Below are positions 1 through 8,327 of a DNA stretch of 33,101 nucleotides, piece after piece. Source of the DNA: an uncultured Coriobacteriia bacterium. Lineage in GTDB: Bacteria; Actinomycetota; Coriobacteriia; Coriobacteriales; QAMH01. The notes beneath the pieces were generated by a model that was given only the letters and a program-made list of their open reading frames with translations, was not told the origin of the DNA and did no database searches. The stretch is taken from assembly GCA_902493755.1 (NCBI GenBank), contig CABURF010000001.1, positions 1 through 33,101 of the forward strand, written 5' to 3'. Positions within the stretch are counted from its first letter, which is position 1. Each line of letters opens with the position of its first letter. The translations under genes were made by a program, and so were the position numbers.

Positions 1-20
1 CCTCGAGGGGCCGCTCGCGA

Positions 21-51
21 ATGAGACAGTTGATCTGAGTAACTGTCTCAT
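21..51. repeat. Palindromic repeat, GAGACA type (single unit)
   Basis: The arms at 21-31 and 41-51 are exact reverse complements (ATGAGACAGTT / AACTGTCTCAT) around a 9-nt loop, followed on the plus strand by TTTTATT. The same arm sequence recurs at 5007-5033 and, modified, at 5714-5808 and 24511-24631. It could terminate a rightward transcript entering from outside the window. It belongs to the dispersed family described in the findings. Confidence 0.75.
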
Positions 52-74
52 TTTATTCCGGTACCGGTCACTAA

Positions 75-103
75 TGGGACAAATGACCTGTCCGTTTGTC
101 CCA
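75..103. repeat. Palindromic repeat, GGGACAAATG type (single unit)
   Basis: This 29-nt quasi-palindrome has TGGGACAAA and TTTGTCCCA arms around TGACCTGTCCG. It directly abuts the gyrA stop codon with no gap. Close copies lie at 19112-19150, 24542-24613 and 25686-25753. In the gyrA transcript it would fold as a 3' hairpin and could protect the mRNA end or help termination, although no strong U-tract follows on the minus strand. Confidence 0.75.
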
Positions 104-2824
104 CTAGTCCGTGGTGTCGATCTCGTCTTCGTCGACGTCGTCTTCCACGTCGGCGGGAACCTCGGTCTTCATCTGGCCGGAAATCTCCTCAGTGAGCAGC
201 TCGGTCTGGCCTTCGATGATCTCCTTCTTCTTTTTCTTGCCACCGGCCACGCGGGCGACCGCCACGACACGGTCGGAATCGTCAACGTTCATGACCTTGA
301 CGCCTTGGGTGGCGCGCGAAAGCTCGGAGATGTCGCTCGCTTTCACGCGAATCACGACACCCTCCTCGGAGACGATCATCATCTCGTGCTTCTCGTTGAT
401 GATCTTCATCGCGGCGATCTTGCCCTTCTTGTCGGTCATCTTGATCGTCGACATACCGCCACCACCGCGATGGTGCTCGGTGTACTCGGTGACCTTGGTG
501 CGCTTGCCGTACCCGCGCTCGGTGATAACGAAGAGGTCACTGTCATCAGGCGCGATCTCCATGCCAAGTACGCGATCGCCGCCCTTGACGTCGATGCGGA
601 TGCCATGGACACCCGTGGTGTCGCGACCCATGGGGCGAGCTTCGGACTCATCAAAGCGGATGGCCTTGCCTACACTGCTCACCATCATGACCTTCATGCC
701 GGGAGCCACACGGCGCACGGCGATGAGCTCGTCGGCGTCGCGCAGGTTGATGGCGATGAGACCGTTGGAACGCACGTTCTTGTACGCGTCGAAGGCCGTC
801 TTTTTGATCATGCCATGTGCGGTCGCGAAGAGCAGATACTCGTCGGCAGGGAAGTCGCGCGTGTTGATGACGGTCGCGACCTTCTCATCGTCCTCGATGG
901 GAAGCAGGTTGACGACGGGCGTGCCCTTGGCCTGGCGACTACCAAGCGGAATCTGGTGCACCTTCTGGCGGTATACCTTGCCCTTGCTCGTGAAGAAAAG
1001 CATGTAATCGTGCGTCGACGCAATGAAGAGCTGCTCGACGAAGTCATTCTCCTTGAGCTTCACACCGCTCATGCCCTTGCCACCGCGCTTCTGCTGGCGG
1101 TATGTGGCCACGGGCAAGCGCTTGATGTAGCCGCTGCGGGTGATGGTGACGACCATGTCCTCGTCGGCGATGAGGTCCTCGATGTCAAGGTCACGCGCCT
1201 CATCGGCAATCTCGGTGCGACGCTTGTCTCCATAGCGGCGCTTGATCTCGAGCATCTCGTCACGGATGATTTCCTTGACGAGGTTCTCGTCACCCAGAAC
1301 GCGCTTGTAGTAGGCGATCTTCTCGCGCAGCTCGGCGAGCTCGGTCTCGATCTTCTCGCGCTCGAGGCCGGTCAGGCGGCGCAGACGCATCTCGAGGATG
1401 TGGTTGGACTGCACCTCGGAGAGGCCAAAGCGCTCAATCAACTTGGCGCGGGCCTCGGCATCATCGCGCGAGGAGCGGATGATGGAGATGACCTCGTCGA
1501 TGTTGTCGAGCGCAATGACGAGGCCCTCGAGGATGTGAGCGCGCTCTTCGGCCTTGCGCAGCTCATAACGCGTGCGGCGCTGAATGACGTCAACCTGATG
1601 GTCGATGTAGTTGTAGAGCATGTCCTTGAGACTCAGGATATGCGGCACGCCGTTGACCAACGCGAGATTGTTGATGCCAAAGCCCGTTTGCAGCTGCGTG
1701 TGCTTGTAGAGCTTGTTGAGCACGACTTGTGGCTCTTCACCACGTTTGAGGTCGATGACGATGCGCATGCCCTTGCGGTCCGACTCGTCGTTGAGTCCGG
1801 AAATTTCCGTGACCGTCTTCTGCTTGACCAGGTCGGCGATTTTCTCGATAAGCTTGGCCTTGTTAACCTGATACGGAATCTCGGTCACGACGATGCGATT
1901 GCGGCCCGAGGTGCTCTTCTCGACGTGAGCCTTGGCGCGGATGGTAATCGAGCCATGACCAGTCTCGTACGCCTCACGGATACCACCTCGACCCATGATG
2001 GTCGCACCGGTCGGGAAGTCCGGACCGGGCATGATCTGCAGCAGCTCGTCGAGAGAGATGTCGGGGTTTTCCATGACGGCGATGGTCGCATCAATGGCCT
2101 CGCTGAGGTTATGCGGCGGAATGTTCGTCGCCATGCCGACGGCAATGCCGGCAGAACCGTTGACGAGCAGGTTCGGAAAACGCGCGGGGAGCACCTTGGG
2201 CTCCTGCATCGACTCGTCATAGTTGGGCTGCCAATCGACGGTCTCCTTCTCGAGGTCGGCGAGCAGCTCCATGGCCGGCTTGTTCAGACGCGCCTCGGTA
2301 TAACGCATGGCTGCGGCAGAGTCGCCGTCGATGGAACCGAAGTTACCATGACCGTCGATGAGCGGCACTCGCATCGAGAAATCCTGGGCCAGACGTACGA
2401 GCGTATCGTAGATAGCCGCGTCACCGTGCGGGTGGTATTTACCCATGCAGTCACCGACGGGGCGGGCACACTTGACGTGAGGCTTGTTGGGCGTGATGCC
2501 GCTCTCGCTCATTGCATAGAGGATGCGACGATGAACGGGTTTGAGACCGTCGCGCACATCCGGTAGGGCACGTGCAACGATAACCGACATCGAGTACTCG
2601 AGAAACGACGTGCGCATCTCGCGCGCGAAGTCGGTCTCGGAGACCTTGCCGACGTTGATGTCGAGCGTTCCGATGCCGTGATTAATCTTAGCTTCGAGGC
2701 TTTCCTCGCCGTTTTCGGCAACCTCCTCGACGGTTGCCTCCACAACCTCGGCAAACTCCTCATCTCCCATGAGGGATTCCTGGTTATCGTCGGCGTCGTT
2801 GGTGCCAAACAAATCGTCTACCAT
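104..2824 (-). CDS. gyrA: DNA gyrase subunit A
   Basis: GyrA is the DNA breakage-reunion subunit that, with GyrB, introduces negative supercoils. The 906-residue protein has the catalytic tyrosine in RYTEARL (Tyr175), the quinolone-binding segment HPHGDAAIYD (131-140), and a GyrA box QQKRGGKG at 577-584 heading the C-terminal DNA-wrapping domain. The position equivalent to E. coli Ser83 is Ala136. An acidic N-terminal extension of about 50 residues precedes the usual start, and the C-terminus is also acidic. The ATG follows AGGAGG by 11 nt, and that ribosome site overlaps the gyrB stop codon, so the two subunits are translated from one transcript 16 nt apart. A palindromic repeat abuts the stop codon. 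Confidence 0.97.
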   Translation of the reverse strand: MVDDLFGTNDADDNQESLMGDEEFAEVVEATVEEVAENGEESLEAKINHGIGTLDINVGKVSETDFAREMRTSFLEYSMSVIVARALPDVRDGLKPVHRRILYAMSESGITPNKPHVKCARPVGDCMGKYHPHGDAAIYDTLVRLAQDFSMRVPLIDGHGNFGSIDGDSAAAMRYTEARLNKPAMELLADLEKETVDWQPNYDESMQEPKVLPARFPNLLVNGSAGIAVGMATNIPPHNLSEAIDATIAVMENPDISLDELLQIMPGPDFPTGATIMGRGGIREAYETGHGSITIRAKAHVEKSTSGRNRIVVTEIPYQVNKAKLIEKIADLVKQKTVTEISGLNDESDRKGMRIVIDLKRGEEPQVVLNKLYKHTQLQTGFGINNLALVNGVPHILSLKDMLYNYIDHQVDVIQRRTRYELRKAEERAHILEGLVIALDNIDEVISIIRSSRDDAEARAKLIERFGLSEVQSNHILEMRLRRLTGLEREKIETELAELREKIAYYKRVLGDENLVKEIIRDEMLEIKRRYGDKRRTEIADEARDLDIEDLIADEDMVVTITRSGYIKRLPVATYRQQKRGGKGMSGVKLKENDFVEQLFIASTHDYMLFFTSKGKVYRQKVHQIPLGSRQAKGTPVVNLLPIEDDEKVATVINTRDFPADEYLLFATAHGMIKKTAFDAYKNVRSNGLIAINLRDADELIAVRRVAPGMKVMMVSSVGKAIRFDESEARPMGRDTTGVHGIRIDVKGGDRVLGMEIAPDDSDLFVITERGYGKRTKVTEYTEHHRGGGGMSTIKMTDKKGKIAAMKIINEKHEMMIVSEEGVVIRVKASDISELSRATQGVKVMNVDDSDRVVAVARVAGGKKKKKEIIEGQTELLTEEISGQMKTEVPADVEDDVDEDEIDTTD

Positions 2825-2840
2825 GTGATTTCATCCCTCC

Positions 2841-4778
2841 TTAGATGTCAAGGAAACGTTCGTCGATATCGGCCGCATGCTCCGTGATGAAGGTGCGGCG
2901 GCACTCGACGTCATTTCCCATAAGTTCGTTGACAACGCGGTCAACCTCAGTCATATCGGAAATCTCGACCTGTCGCAGCGTGCGGCGCTCGGGGTCCATG
3001 GTGGTCTCCCAAAGCTGCTCGGGATCCATCTCACCCAGACCCTTGTAGCGCTGGACGTCGTATTTCTCGGGATTGTCGAGATTGTTCATGCATTCCTTGA
3101 GTGCCTCGTCGTTGTAGAGGTACTGAATAACCTTGCCAGTGCGCGAGTTCTTCTTCTTGAGGCCATAGAGCGGGGGGCATGCAATGTAGATGTAGCCGCG
3201 TTTGATAAGCTCGGGCATGAAGCGGAAGAAGAAGGTGAGTAGCAGGATGGCGATGTGCGCACCATCGACATCGGCATCGGTCATGATAATGATGCGATGA
3301 TAGCGCGCCTTGTCGGCGTCGAACCCCTCGCCATAACCCGTGCCGATGGCCGTGATGAGCGAGTTGATGGTGTCCGAGGACAGCGCGCGATGTTCCTGCA
3401 CGCGCTCGACGTTGAGAATCTTGCCGCGCAGGGGAAGAATGGCCTGGTAGCTGCGCTCGCGTGCCTGCTTGGCCGAACCACCTGCGGAGTCGCCCTCGAC
3501 GATGTAGAGCTCGGTGAGCGCTGGGTCGCGCACGGAGCAATCCGCGAGCTTGCCGGGAAGACCGGCACCCTCGAGCGCACCCTTGCGGCGTGTGAGATCG
3601 CGCGCCTTGCGGGCGGCGGCACGGGCCTTACCAGCCTGGATGGCTTTTTGCACGATCATCTTCGCCGGCTTGGGGTTCTCGTCAAGATATTCGGCGAGAC
3701 CCTTGTTGACGGCACCGATGACAAGACCGCGCACCTCGGGATTGCCGAGTTTGGCCTTGGTCTGACCTTCGAACTGCGGCTCGTGCAAGCGCACGGAGAT
3801 GACGGCGGAAAGACCTTCGCGACAATCCTCACCGGAGAGGTTCTCTTCCTTCTCCTTGAGAAGGTTCTTCTTGCGCGCGTATTCGTTGATGGTCTTGGTC
3901 AGTGCCGTGCGGAAGCCCTCGAGGTGCGTACCACCATCGGTGGTGTCGATGTTGTTGGCAAACGAGCGAACGTTTTCGGAGTAGGTCTCGGTCCACTGCA
4001 TGGAGATCTCGACCTCGCCGGCTTCGCTTTCCGCTTCGAAATACACAGGCTTGTCGTTGAGGGCGGCCTTTCCCTCGTTCATGTACTTGACGAAGTCGAT
4101 AATGCCGCCCTTGTACTGGAAGACCTCGGTTTTGGGTTCTTCGCTGCGGGCATCACAGAAGACGATCTTGAGACCCTTGTTGAGGAAGGCCGTCTGACGG
4201 AAGTGGATGCGCAGCGTCTCATAATCGAACTCGATGGTCTGGAAGATCTTGGGATCGGGCCAGAAGGTGATGGTCGTACCGGTCTTCTCGGTCTTTCCGA
4301 CCTCGATGATCTTCTGGACGGTCTTGCCGCGAGAAAACTCCATCTCCCAAATGGCGCCATCGCGCTTGACCTGCGCAACGACCTTGGAGGAGAGGGCATT
4401 GACGACGGAAACACCGACGCCGTGCAGACCACCGGAAACCTTATAGCCACTGCCGCCGAACTTGCCGCCGGCGTTGAGGATGGTGAGAACGACCTCAAGC
4501 GTCGACATGTTCTTGCGCTTGGGGTGCTCCTCGACGGGAATACCACGGCCGTCGTCGACGACGGTACAGGAACCATCCTCATTGAGGGTTACGTCAATCT
4601 GGTTGCAAAAACCGGCAAGTGCCTCATCGACGGAGTTATCGACGACCTCATAGACGAGGTGATGTAGACCCTTGGGCCCCGTCGAGCCAATGTACATGCC
4701 GGGGCGCTTGCGGACATGCTCAAGACCTTCGAGAATCTGGATGTCTTGCGCGCCGTAGCTGTTTTCTTGCTCAGCCAT
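2841..4778 (-). CDS. gyrB: DNA gyrase subunit B
   Basis: GyrB is the ATPase subunit of gyrase. In order it shows a GHKL ATP-binding domain (EVVDNS with Asn near residue 49, DDGRGIPV near 76-83, GGLHGVGVSVVNA near 117-129), a transducer domain, and a TOPRIM domain with EGDSAGG (429-435) and DADVDGAHI (502-510), numbered from the first of two tandem ATG codons. At about 645 residues it has the usual Gram-positive length without the proteobacterial insert. AGGAG lies 1 nt before the first ATG (4781) and 4 nt before the second (4778), so the second is the likelier start. It is the first gene of a gyrB-gyrA unit; the 255 nt upstream hold several inverted repeats and presumably its promoter. Confidence 0.97.
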   Translation of the reverse strand: MAEQENSYGAQDIQILEGLEHVRKRPGMYIGSTGPKGLHHLVYEVVDNSVDEALAGFCNQIDVTLNEDGSCTVVDDGRGIPVEEHPKRKNMSTLEVVLTILNAGGKFGGSGYKVSGGLHGVGVSVVNALSSKVVAQVKRDGAIWEMEFSRGKTVQKIIEVGKTEKTGTTITFWPDPKIFQTIEFDYETLRIHFRQTAFLNKGLKIVFCDARSEEPKTEVFQYKGGIIDFVKYMNEGKAALNDKPVYFEAESEAGEVEISMQWTETYSENVRSFANNIDTTDGGTHLEGFRTALTKTINEYARKKNLLKEKEENLSGEDCREGLSAVISVRLHEPQFEGQTKAKLGNPEVRGLVIGAVNKGLAEYLDENPKPAKMIVQKAIQAGKARAAARKARDLTRRKGALEGAGLPGKLADCSVRDPALTELYIVEGDSAGGSAKQARERSYQAILPLRGKILNVERVQEHRALSSDTINSLITAIGTGYGEGFDADKARYHRIIIMTDADVDGAHIAILLLTFFFRFMPELIKRGYIYIACPPLYGLKKKNSRTGKVIQYLYNDEALKECMNNLDNPEKYDVQRYKGLGEMDPEQLWETTMDPERRTLRQVEISDMTEVDRVVNELMGNDVECRRTFITEHAADIDERFLDI

Positions 4779-4796
4779 CATTCTCCTAACACTACA

Positions 4797-4965
4797 GGAA
4801 GCGCACCATACGGTACGCTTCCACCATTGTCATGAATGCTCGGCACATTCTAGTGCATTTATCAGGCGATTTTACGCTAAAACACAATATTTTGTGTTTT
4901 GAGGGGTTTTTGGCTCCATGTATGGGGGTAAGGTGCTAAAAAGCACTGAAATGCGTTACAACGCA
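4797..4965 (-). promoter_or_regulatory. gyrB upstream region with four inverted repeats
   Basis: Four short inverted repeats lie between the DUF721 gene and gyrB: 4797-4822 (GGAAGCG/CGCTTCC, in the gyrB leader just before the ribosome site), 4879-4900 (AAAACACAA/TTGTGTTTT), 4933-4946 (GTGCT/AGCAC) and 4952-4965 (TGCGTT/AACGCA). A possible minus-strand promoter is TTGTGT (4887-4882) and GATAAA (4863-4858) with an 18-nt spacer. The density of palindromes suggests an operator or a structured leader, perhaps linked to supercoiling control of gyrase, but the regulator is not known. Confidence 0.4.
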
Positions 4966-5006
4966 AATTTATAGCGATTCAAGATATTCGGCAAGGTCAA
5001 GAATAT

Positions 5007-5033
5007 GAGACAGTTGCTTTGAGCAACTGTCTC
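5007..5033. repeat. Palindromic repeat, GAGACA type (single unit)
   Basis: Exact arms GAGACAGTTGC (5007-5017) and GCAACTGTCTC (5023-5033) enclose a 5-nt loop. It ends 3 nt from the stop codon of the DUF721 gene, so it forms a hairpin at that transcript's 3' end. The arms match the copy at 21-51. Confidence 0.75.
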
Positions 5034-5036
5034 GTT

Positions 5037-5615
5037 CTATGCCGGACGCTGGTTTCTGAAGCTGTCGACACCCTTTTGCCACTCCAGACTTGCCTTGGCA
5101 GCAGCATAGGCAGTATCGCGAAGCTGGTCATTCTCGATGTGGGAGAGTGCTTCTTCAAGTCCCGAAAGCTCTTCTTCATCAAGTGCGACAGGTTGAGCTT
5201 TGCGGTAATCCTCATCCTCGGCTTCGAGGAGCTGGAGTGTCGTAAGACGACGCTCGCGAGCGGCATATTGCTCTTTTGAGACCTTGAAGGTGAGCTTCTC
5301 GACTTGCTCGGCCTTCCTCATGACATTGGAAGGTTCATCGGCGTCTTTGTTAAGTTCTATGTTGAGGTTGAGTCGCAAAAGCTCTGATTGCATGTTGAGT
5401 TCTGTCGCCCAAATAGAACTGTCGACGTATACGATAACCTCACTCGCTGCGGTGTTAGGTACGACGAAAACCGCGGTGACATGCTCGGCAATGCGCTTGT
5501 CGACAGATAGGTTCCAGGCGCGTTTTACCCGTGCCGTCGCAGAAAGATCGGGGTTGTTACGTTGGAGGGAACGAACGACTCCCTCTATCTCCGAACCAAT
5601 GTCATACCCCGTCAT
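5037..5615 (-). CDS. DUF721 / DciA-like protein
   Basis: This 192-residue protein sits between recF and gyrB, the position of the DUF721 gene in many actinobacteria. The central part has the family pattern: a conserved Trp in RVKRAWNLSVDKRIAEH, then a strand-rich stretch ending SSIWATELNMQSELLRLN. DUF721 includes DciA, which helps load the replicative helicase in bacteria lacking DnaC/DnaI; that role here is an inference. The C-terminal half is charged and probably helical and linker-like. I chose the ATG at 5615 because GGGGGTG precedes it by a few nucleotides; an upstream in-frame ATG at 5633 has no ribosome site. Palindromic repeats flank both ends. Confidence 0.75.
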   Translation of the reverse strand: MTGYDIGSEIEGVVRSLQRNNPDLSATARVKRAWNLSVDKRIAEHVTAVFVVPNTAASEVIVYVDSSIWATELNMQSELLRLNLNIELNKDADEPSNVMRKAEQVEKLTFKVSKEQYAARERRLTTLQLLEAEDEDYRKAQPVALDEEELSGLEEALSHIENDQLRDTAYAAAKASLEWQKGVDSFRNQRPA

Positions 5616-5713
5616 CACACACCCCCATGCCATGTTTATGTTCGTTTAGGTGCTTGATTCACTATAACGCATCAGAGGGCGCTGCATCGATAGAGATTTC
5701 TCGACTGTGGTTA

Positions 5714-5808
5714 GGGGACGGGAGAAAATGAGACACTTGCTCAGGGACGCTGTCTCATTAAAAATGAGACAGCGTCCCTGAGCAAGTGTCTCATTTTCTC
5801 CCGTCCCC
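5714..5808. repeat. Perfect 46-bp inverted repeat, double GAGACA-type unit
   Basis: Positions 5714-5759 and 5763-5808 are exact reverse complements over 46 nt with a 3-nt AAA loop. Each arm contains ATGAGACA and TGTCTCAT ends and so is itself a degenerate unit of the repeat family; the locus is two units head to head. It begins 4 nt from the recF stop codon and separates recF from the DUF721 gene. Transcribed, it would form an extremely stable hairpin. Confidence 0.9.
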
Positions 5809-5812
5809 ACCG

Positions 5813-6979
5813 TCACCGATAATCGTAGCGCGTGCCCTCAATAGGCACGCGCACGATGGTGGCATGACTGAGAATGTCAGGGGAAAAATAGTCGAGGTTT
5901 GTCGTGGTGATGAAGGTTTGGACGTTTTTCTCAATGAAAGCCGTGAGAGCGTTGCGATGTTTCTCGTCGAGTTCGGACATGACATCGTCAAGAAGAAGGA
6001 CGGGTTCAGTTCCCATAAGCTCGTTGACAAGCTCGACACAAGCGAGTTTCATCACGAGAACGATGGTGCGCTGTTGCCCTTGAGAGGCAAAAAGACGGGC
6101 ATTTCTCTCGTTGATGAAGAAGGCCATCTCGTCCTTGTGAGGGCCCACAAGCGATATCCCGCGACGAAACTCTGCATCTGCCAGAAAATGAGATTGTTCG
6201 AGGAGCTCTCTCTGGAGCTCCTCGATGGTGAGAGATGATGAGTCGTCCCCGGGTTCGTACTGGTCGATGTCGCCAATCTGGCGTTGTTCACTATTGAAGC
6301 GTTTCCATGAAGGGATGTAACGAGCTGCAAGGCGCTCTTGGGGAACAACATCGCCATAGATTGTGGTCATGCGATCAAAGAGGCGATCGAAAAGCCGCCA
6401 GCGGGCAAGGCAGAGACGTGCACCGTGAACAGAGAAGGACTCGTCCCAGGAATCGAAAAGCGACCCCTCGTGTATGCCCTCTTTCAAGAGAAGGTTTCGC
6501 TGTTTGAGTGCTTGCTGATAGTCGCTCTTGAGTGAGGAGTAGTTTTTGGAAAGCTGAACGGCAAGGGCGTCGATGGCATCGCGTCGGCGAGCAGAGGATG
6601 CCTTGATGAGTTGAAGGTCATCGGGAATGAACAACACGCAGGGAAGGGACCCGCGAATTGCCGCAGGCGTCTTCTTCTTTCCGTTGACTTCATAGAGATG
6701 GTCGTTTTCGGATACGACAAGGCGATGCTCAAGGTGGCGCTTGTCTTCCTCTAGGTGAATGAGGGCGTATCCTTGTTGATTATCCCAGGAAACGAGCTCC
6801 GTCCACGAGGGCTTGCGAAAGGATGATGCAGAAGTGAGAAGCTGTATCGCCTCGATGACATTTGTTTTTCCAACCGCATTAGGTCCCACGATGATGACGA
6901 GGTTGCCCAGATCATCAAGGGACAGGTGCTTATACCCTCGTATGTTGTCGAGGGTGATGCTTGTAATCTTGAGCGCCAT
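5813..6979 (-). CDS. recF: DNA replication and repair protein RecF
   Basis: RecF is the SMC-like ATPase that, with RecO and RecR, loads RecA at single-strand gaps and stalled forks. The 388-residue protein has the Walker A motif GPNAVGKT at 32-39 near the N-terminus, the DNA-binding helical middle, the segment LVGPHKDEMAFF, a signature region ASQGQQRT, and Walker B LLLDDVMSELD near the C-terminus. Length and order are normal. It starts 21 nt after dnaN; I see no strong ribosome site, so translation may be coupled to dnaN. A 46-bp perfect inverted repeat follows its stop codon and may isolate it from the downstream genes. Confidence 0.96.
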   Translation of the reverse strand: MALKITSITLDNIRGYKHLSLDDLGNLVIIVGPNAVGKTNVIEAIQLLTSASSFRKPSWTELVSWDNQQGYALIHLEEDKRHLEHRLVVSENDHLYEVNGKKKTPAAIRGSLPCVLFIPDDLQLIKASSARRRDAIDALAVQLSKNYSSLKSDYQQALKQRNLLLKEGIHEGSLFDSWDESFSVHGARLCLARWRLFDRLFDRMTTIYGDVVPQERLAARYIPSWKRFNSEQRQIGDIDQYEPGDDSSSLTIEELQRELLEQSHFLADAEFRRGISLVGPHKDEMAFFINERNARLFASQGQQRTIVLVMKLACVELVNELMGTEPVLLLDDVMSELDEKHRNALTAFIEKNVQTFITTTNLDYFSPDILSHATIVRVPIEGTRYDYR

Positions 6980-7000
6980 CGTGTGAGTGAAGACCAGACG

Positions 7001-8101
7001 CTAGTTCAGGCGGACGGGCATGGCGAGGTACAGGAAGTCTTCCTTGTCGACACTCTTGAGGATGCCGGGCTTGAGGGAGGATTGCAGCTCGATAAGCACG
7101 TCACCCTTGATCATGTTGAGTCCGTCGAGGATGTACTGGTGATTGAAGGCGATCTCCATGCTTGGGCCGTCTACCTCGGCACCGACGACCTCGGATGCTC
7201 CACCGACATCTGCGGTGTTGGCGGAGATGGTGACGTTTTGACCCTCGGCAGAGAATTGGAACCTGATGGGGGTGTGGGATTGCGCGAGGATTGCGACACG
7301 CTTGATGGCGGTGATGAGCGCTTGTGAGTCCGCCTGAATCGATACCTCGTGATCGGCGGGAATGAGCTGCTTGTAATTGGGGTAGGTGCCCTCGATCTTT
7401 CGGCTTACGAAGATCGTCTCGCCGAAGGTGATGAGAACCTGGTTTTCGGAGAATCCAACCGAGACGGAATCGCTCGAGAGGGCCAGACGGCAGACTTCAT
7501 CGAAGGTCTTACCGGGGATGATGGCGGAGAAGTCGTTGACATCGGAGTTGGGAACGGGAATCTCTGCAACGGCAAGGCGGTACGAGTCCGTTGCGGCGAG
7601 CGTCACGATACCATCTTTGACGGCGAAGAAGATACCGGTGAGGATAATGCGAGACTCATCGCGCGAGACTGCCTTGCCAACGCAGCGCACGGCATCGGCA
7701 AGCTCCGCGGGAGGAAGCACGATGGTTGTCGAGGGATTGACCTGCGGGAAATAGGGGAAGTCCGCAGGATTGAGCGCGGAGAGCGTGAAGGACGAGTCAA
7801 GGCAGGTGATATGTGCCTGCTCGTCTTGGGTGCTGACCTCGATAGATGCGTCGGGGAGGCTCTTGACGATATCTGCAAGCAGCTTGCCAGGGATGACGCA
7901 ACGGCCGGGCTCCTCGATGTTTGCGCTGGTAGCGTGTTTGATCGAGATTTCGAGATCGGTCGTCTGGAAGACGAGTTTGCCCTGATCGGTTGTCTCGAGC
8001 AGGATGCCCGAGAGGATGGGAAGCGTTGACCGCGACGACATGCCCTTTGATACGGTGTTGATGGCGTTCAGAAGGTCGTCCTTTGAGATTCTGAATTTCA
8101 C
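7001..8101 (-). CDS. dnaN: DNA polymerase III beta subunit (sliding clamp)
   Basis: The clamp encircles DNA and tethers the replicative polymerase. The 366-residue product has the three-domain clamp pattern: N-terminal KFRISKDDLLNAINTV and RSTLPILSGIL, a middle SYRLAVAEIPV segment, and the C-terminal end KEDFLYLAMPVRLN, which matches the conserved YLxMPVRL tail forming part of the hydrophobic partner-binding pocket. Translation starts at a GTG preceded by GGGGAGAG. It lies downstream of dnaA with a 226-nt AT-rich gap that should carry its own promoter, and 21 nt upstream of recF. Confidence 0.97.
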   Translation of the reverse strand: MKFRISKDDLLNAINTVSKGMSSRSTLPILSGILLETTDQGKLVFQTTDLEISIKHATSANIEEPGRCVIPGKLLADIVKSLPDASIEVSTQDEQAHITCLDSSFTLSALNPADFPYFPQVNPSTTIVLPPAELADAVRCVGKAVSRDESRIILTGIFFAVKDGIVTLAATDSYRLAVAEIPVPNSDVNDFSAIIPGKTFDEVCRLALSSDSVSVGFSENQVLITFGETIFVSRKIEGTYPNYKQLIPADHEVSIQADSQALITAIKRVAILAQSHTPIRFQFSAEGQNVTISANTADVGGASEVVGAEVDGPSMEIAFNHQYILDGLNMIKGDVLIELQSSLKPGILKSVDKEDFLYLAMPVRLN

Positions 8102-8327
8102 GTTTCTCTCTCCCCTATTATTATTAGTTCTTATTTATATATATCTAATAATCATAATAAGACAGGTGAATTAGTGGAAAACTTCTTTTCTACCAGTTCA
8201 ACCCCTCTTTTCCGATTGACGTTTCTTGTCGAAAACCGATTGCGTTATCAACAGATATTTTAGCGGGTAAAACTTATCAAGAGTTCCTCAACCTTCTATT
8301 CACTGGTTTTCTACGGGGTTATCCACG
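8102..8327 (-). promoter_or_regulatory. dnaA-dnaN intergenic region with DnaA-box-like sites
   Basis: This AT-rich gap presumably carries the dnaN promoter. DnaA-box-like sequences are TTATCCACG at 8319-8327 (one mismatch, touching the dnaA stop codon), TTATCAACA at 8245-8253, and TTTTCCACT on the minus strand at 8181-8173. The stretch 8115-8160 is almost entirely A/T. Some bacteria have bipartite origins with a second DnaA-box cluster here; the sites are too few and imperfect to assert that. Confidence 0.4.

Noticed and set aside
74..2566. Very long plus-strand open frame (830 codons) opposite gyrA
   Set aside because: It is the mirror of gyrA codon usage; the product is rich in Asp, His, Leu and Val repeats with no motif, it starts inside a palindromic repeat and has no ribosome site.
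3255..4667. Plus-strand open frame of 470 codons opposite gyrB
   Set aside because: It is an antisense shadow of gyrB, whose GHKL and TOPRIM motifs are all on the minus strand.
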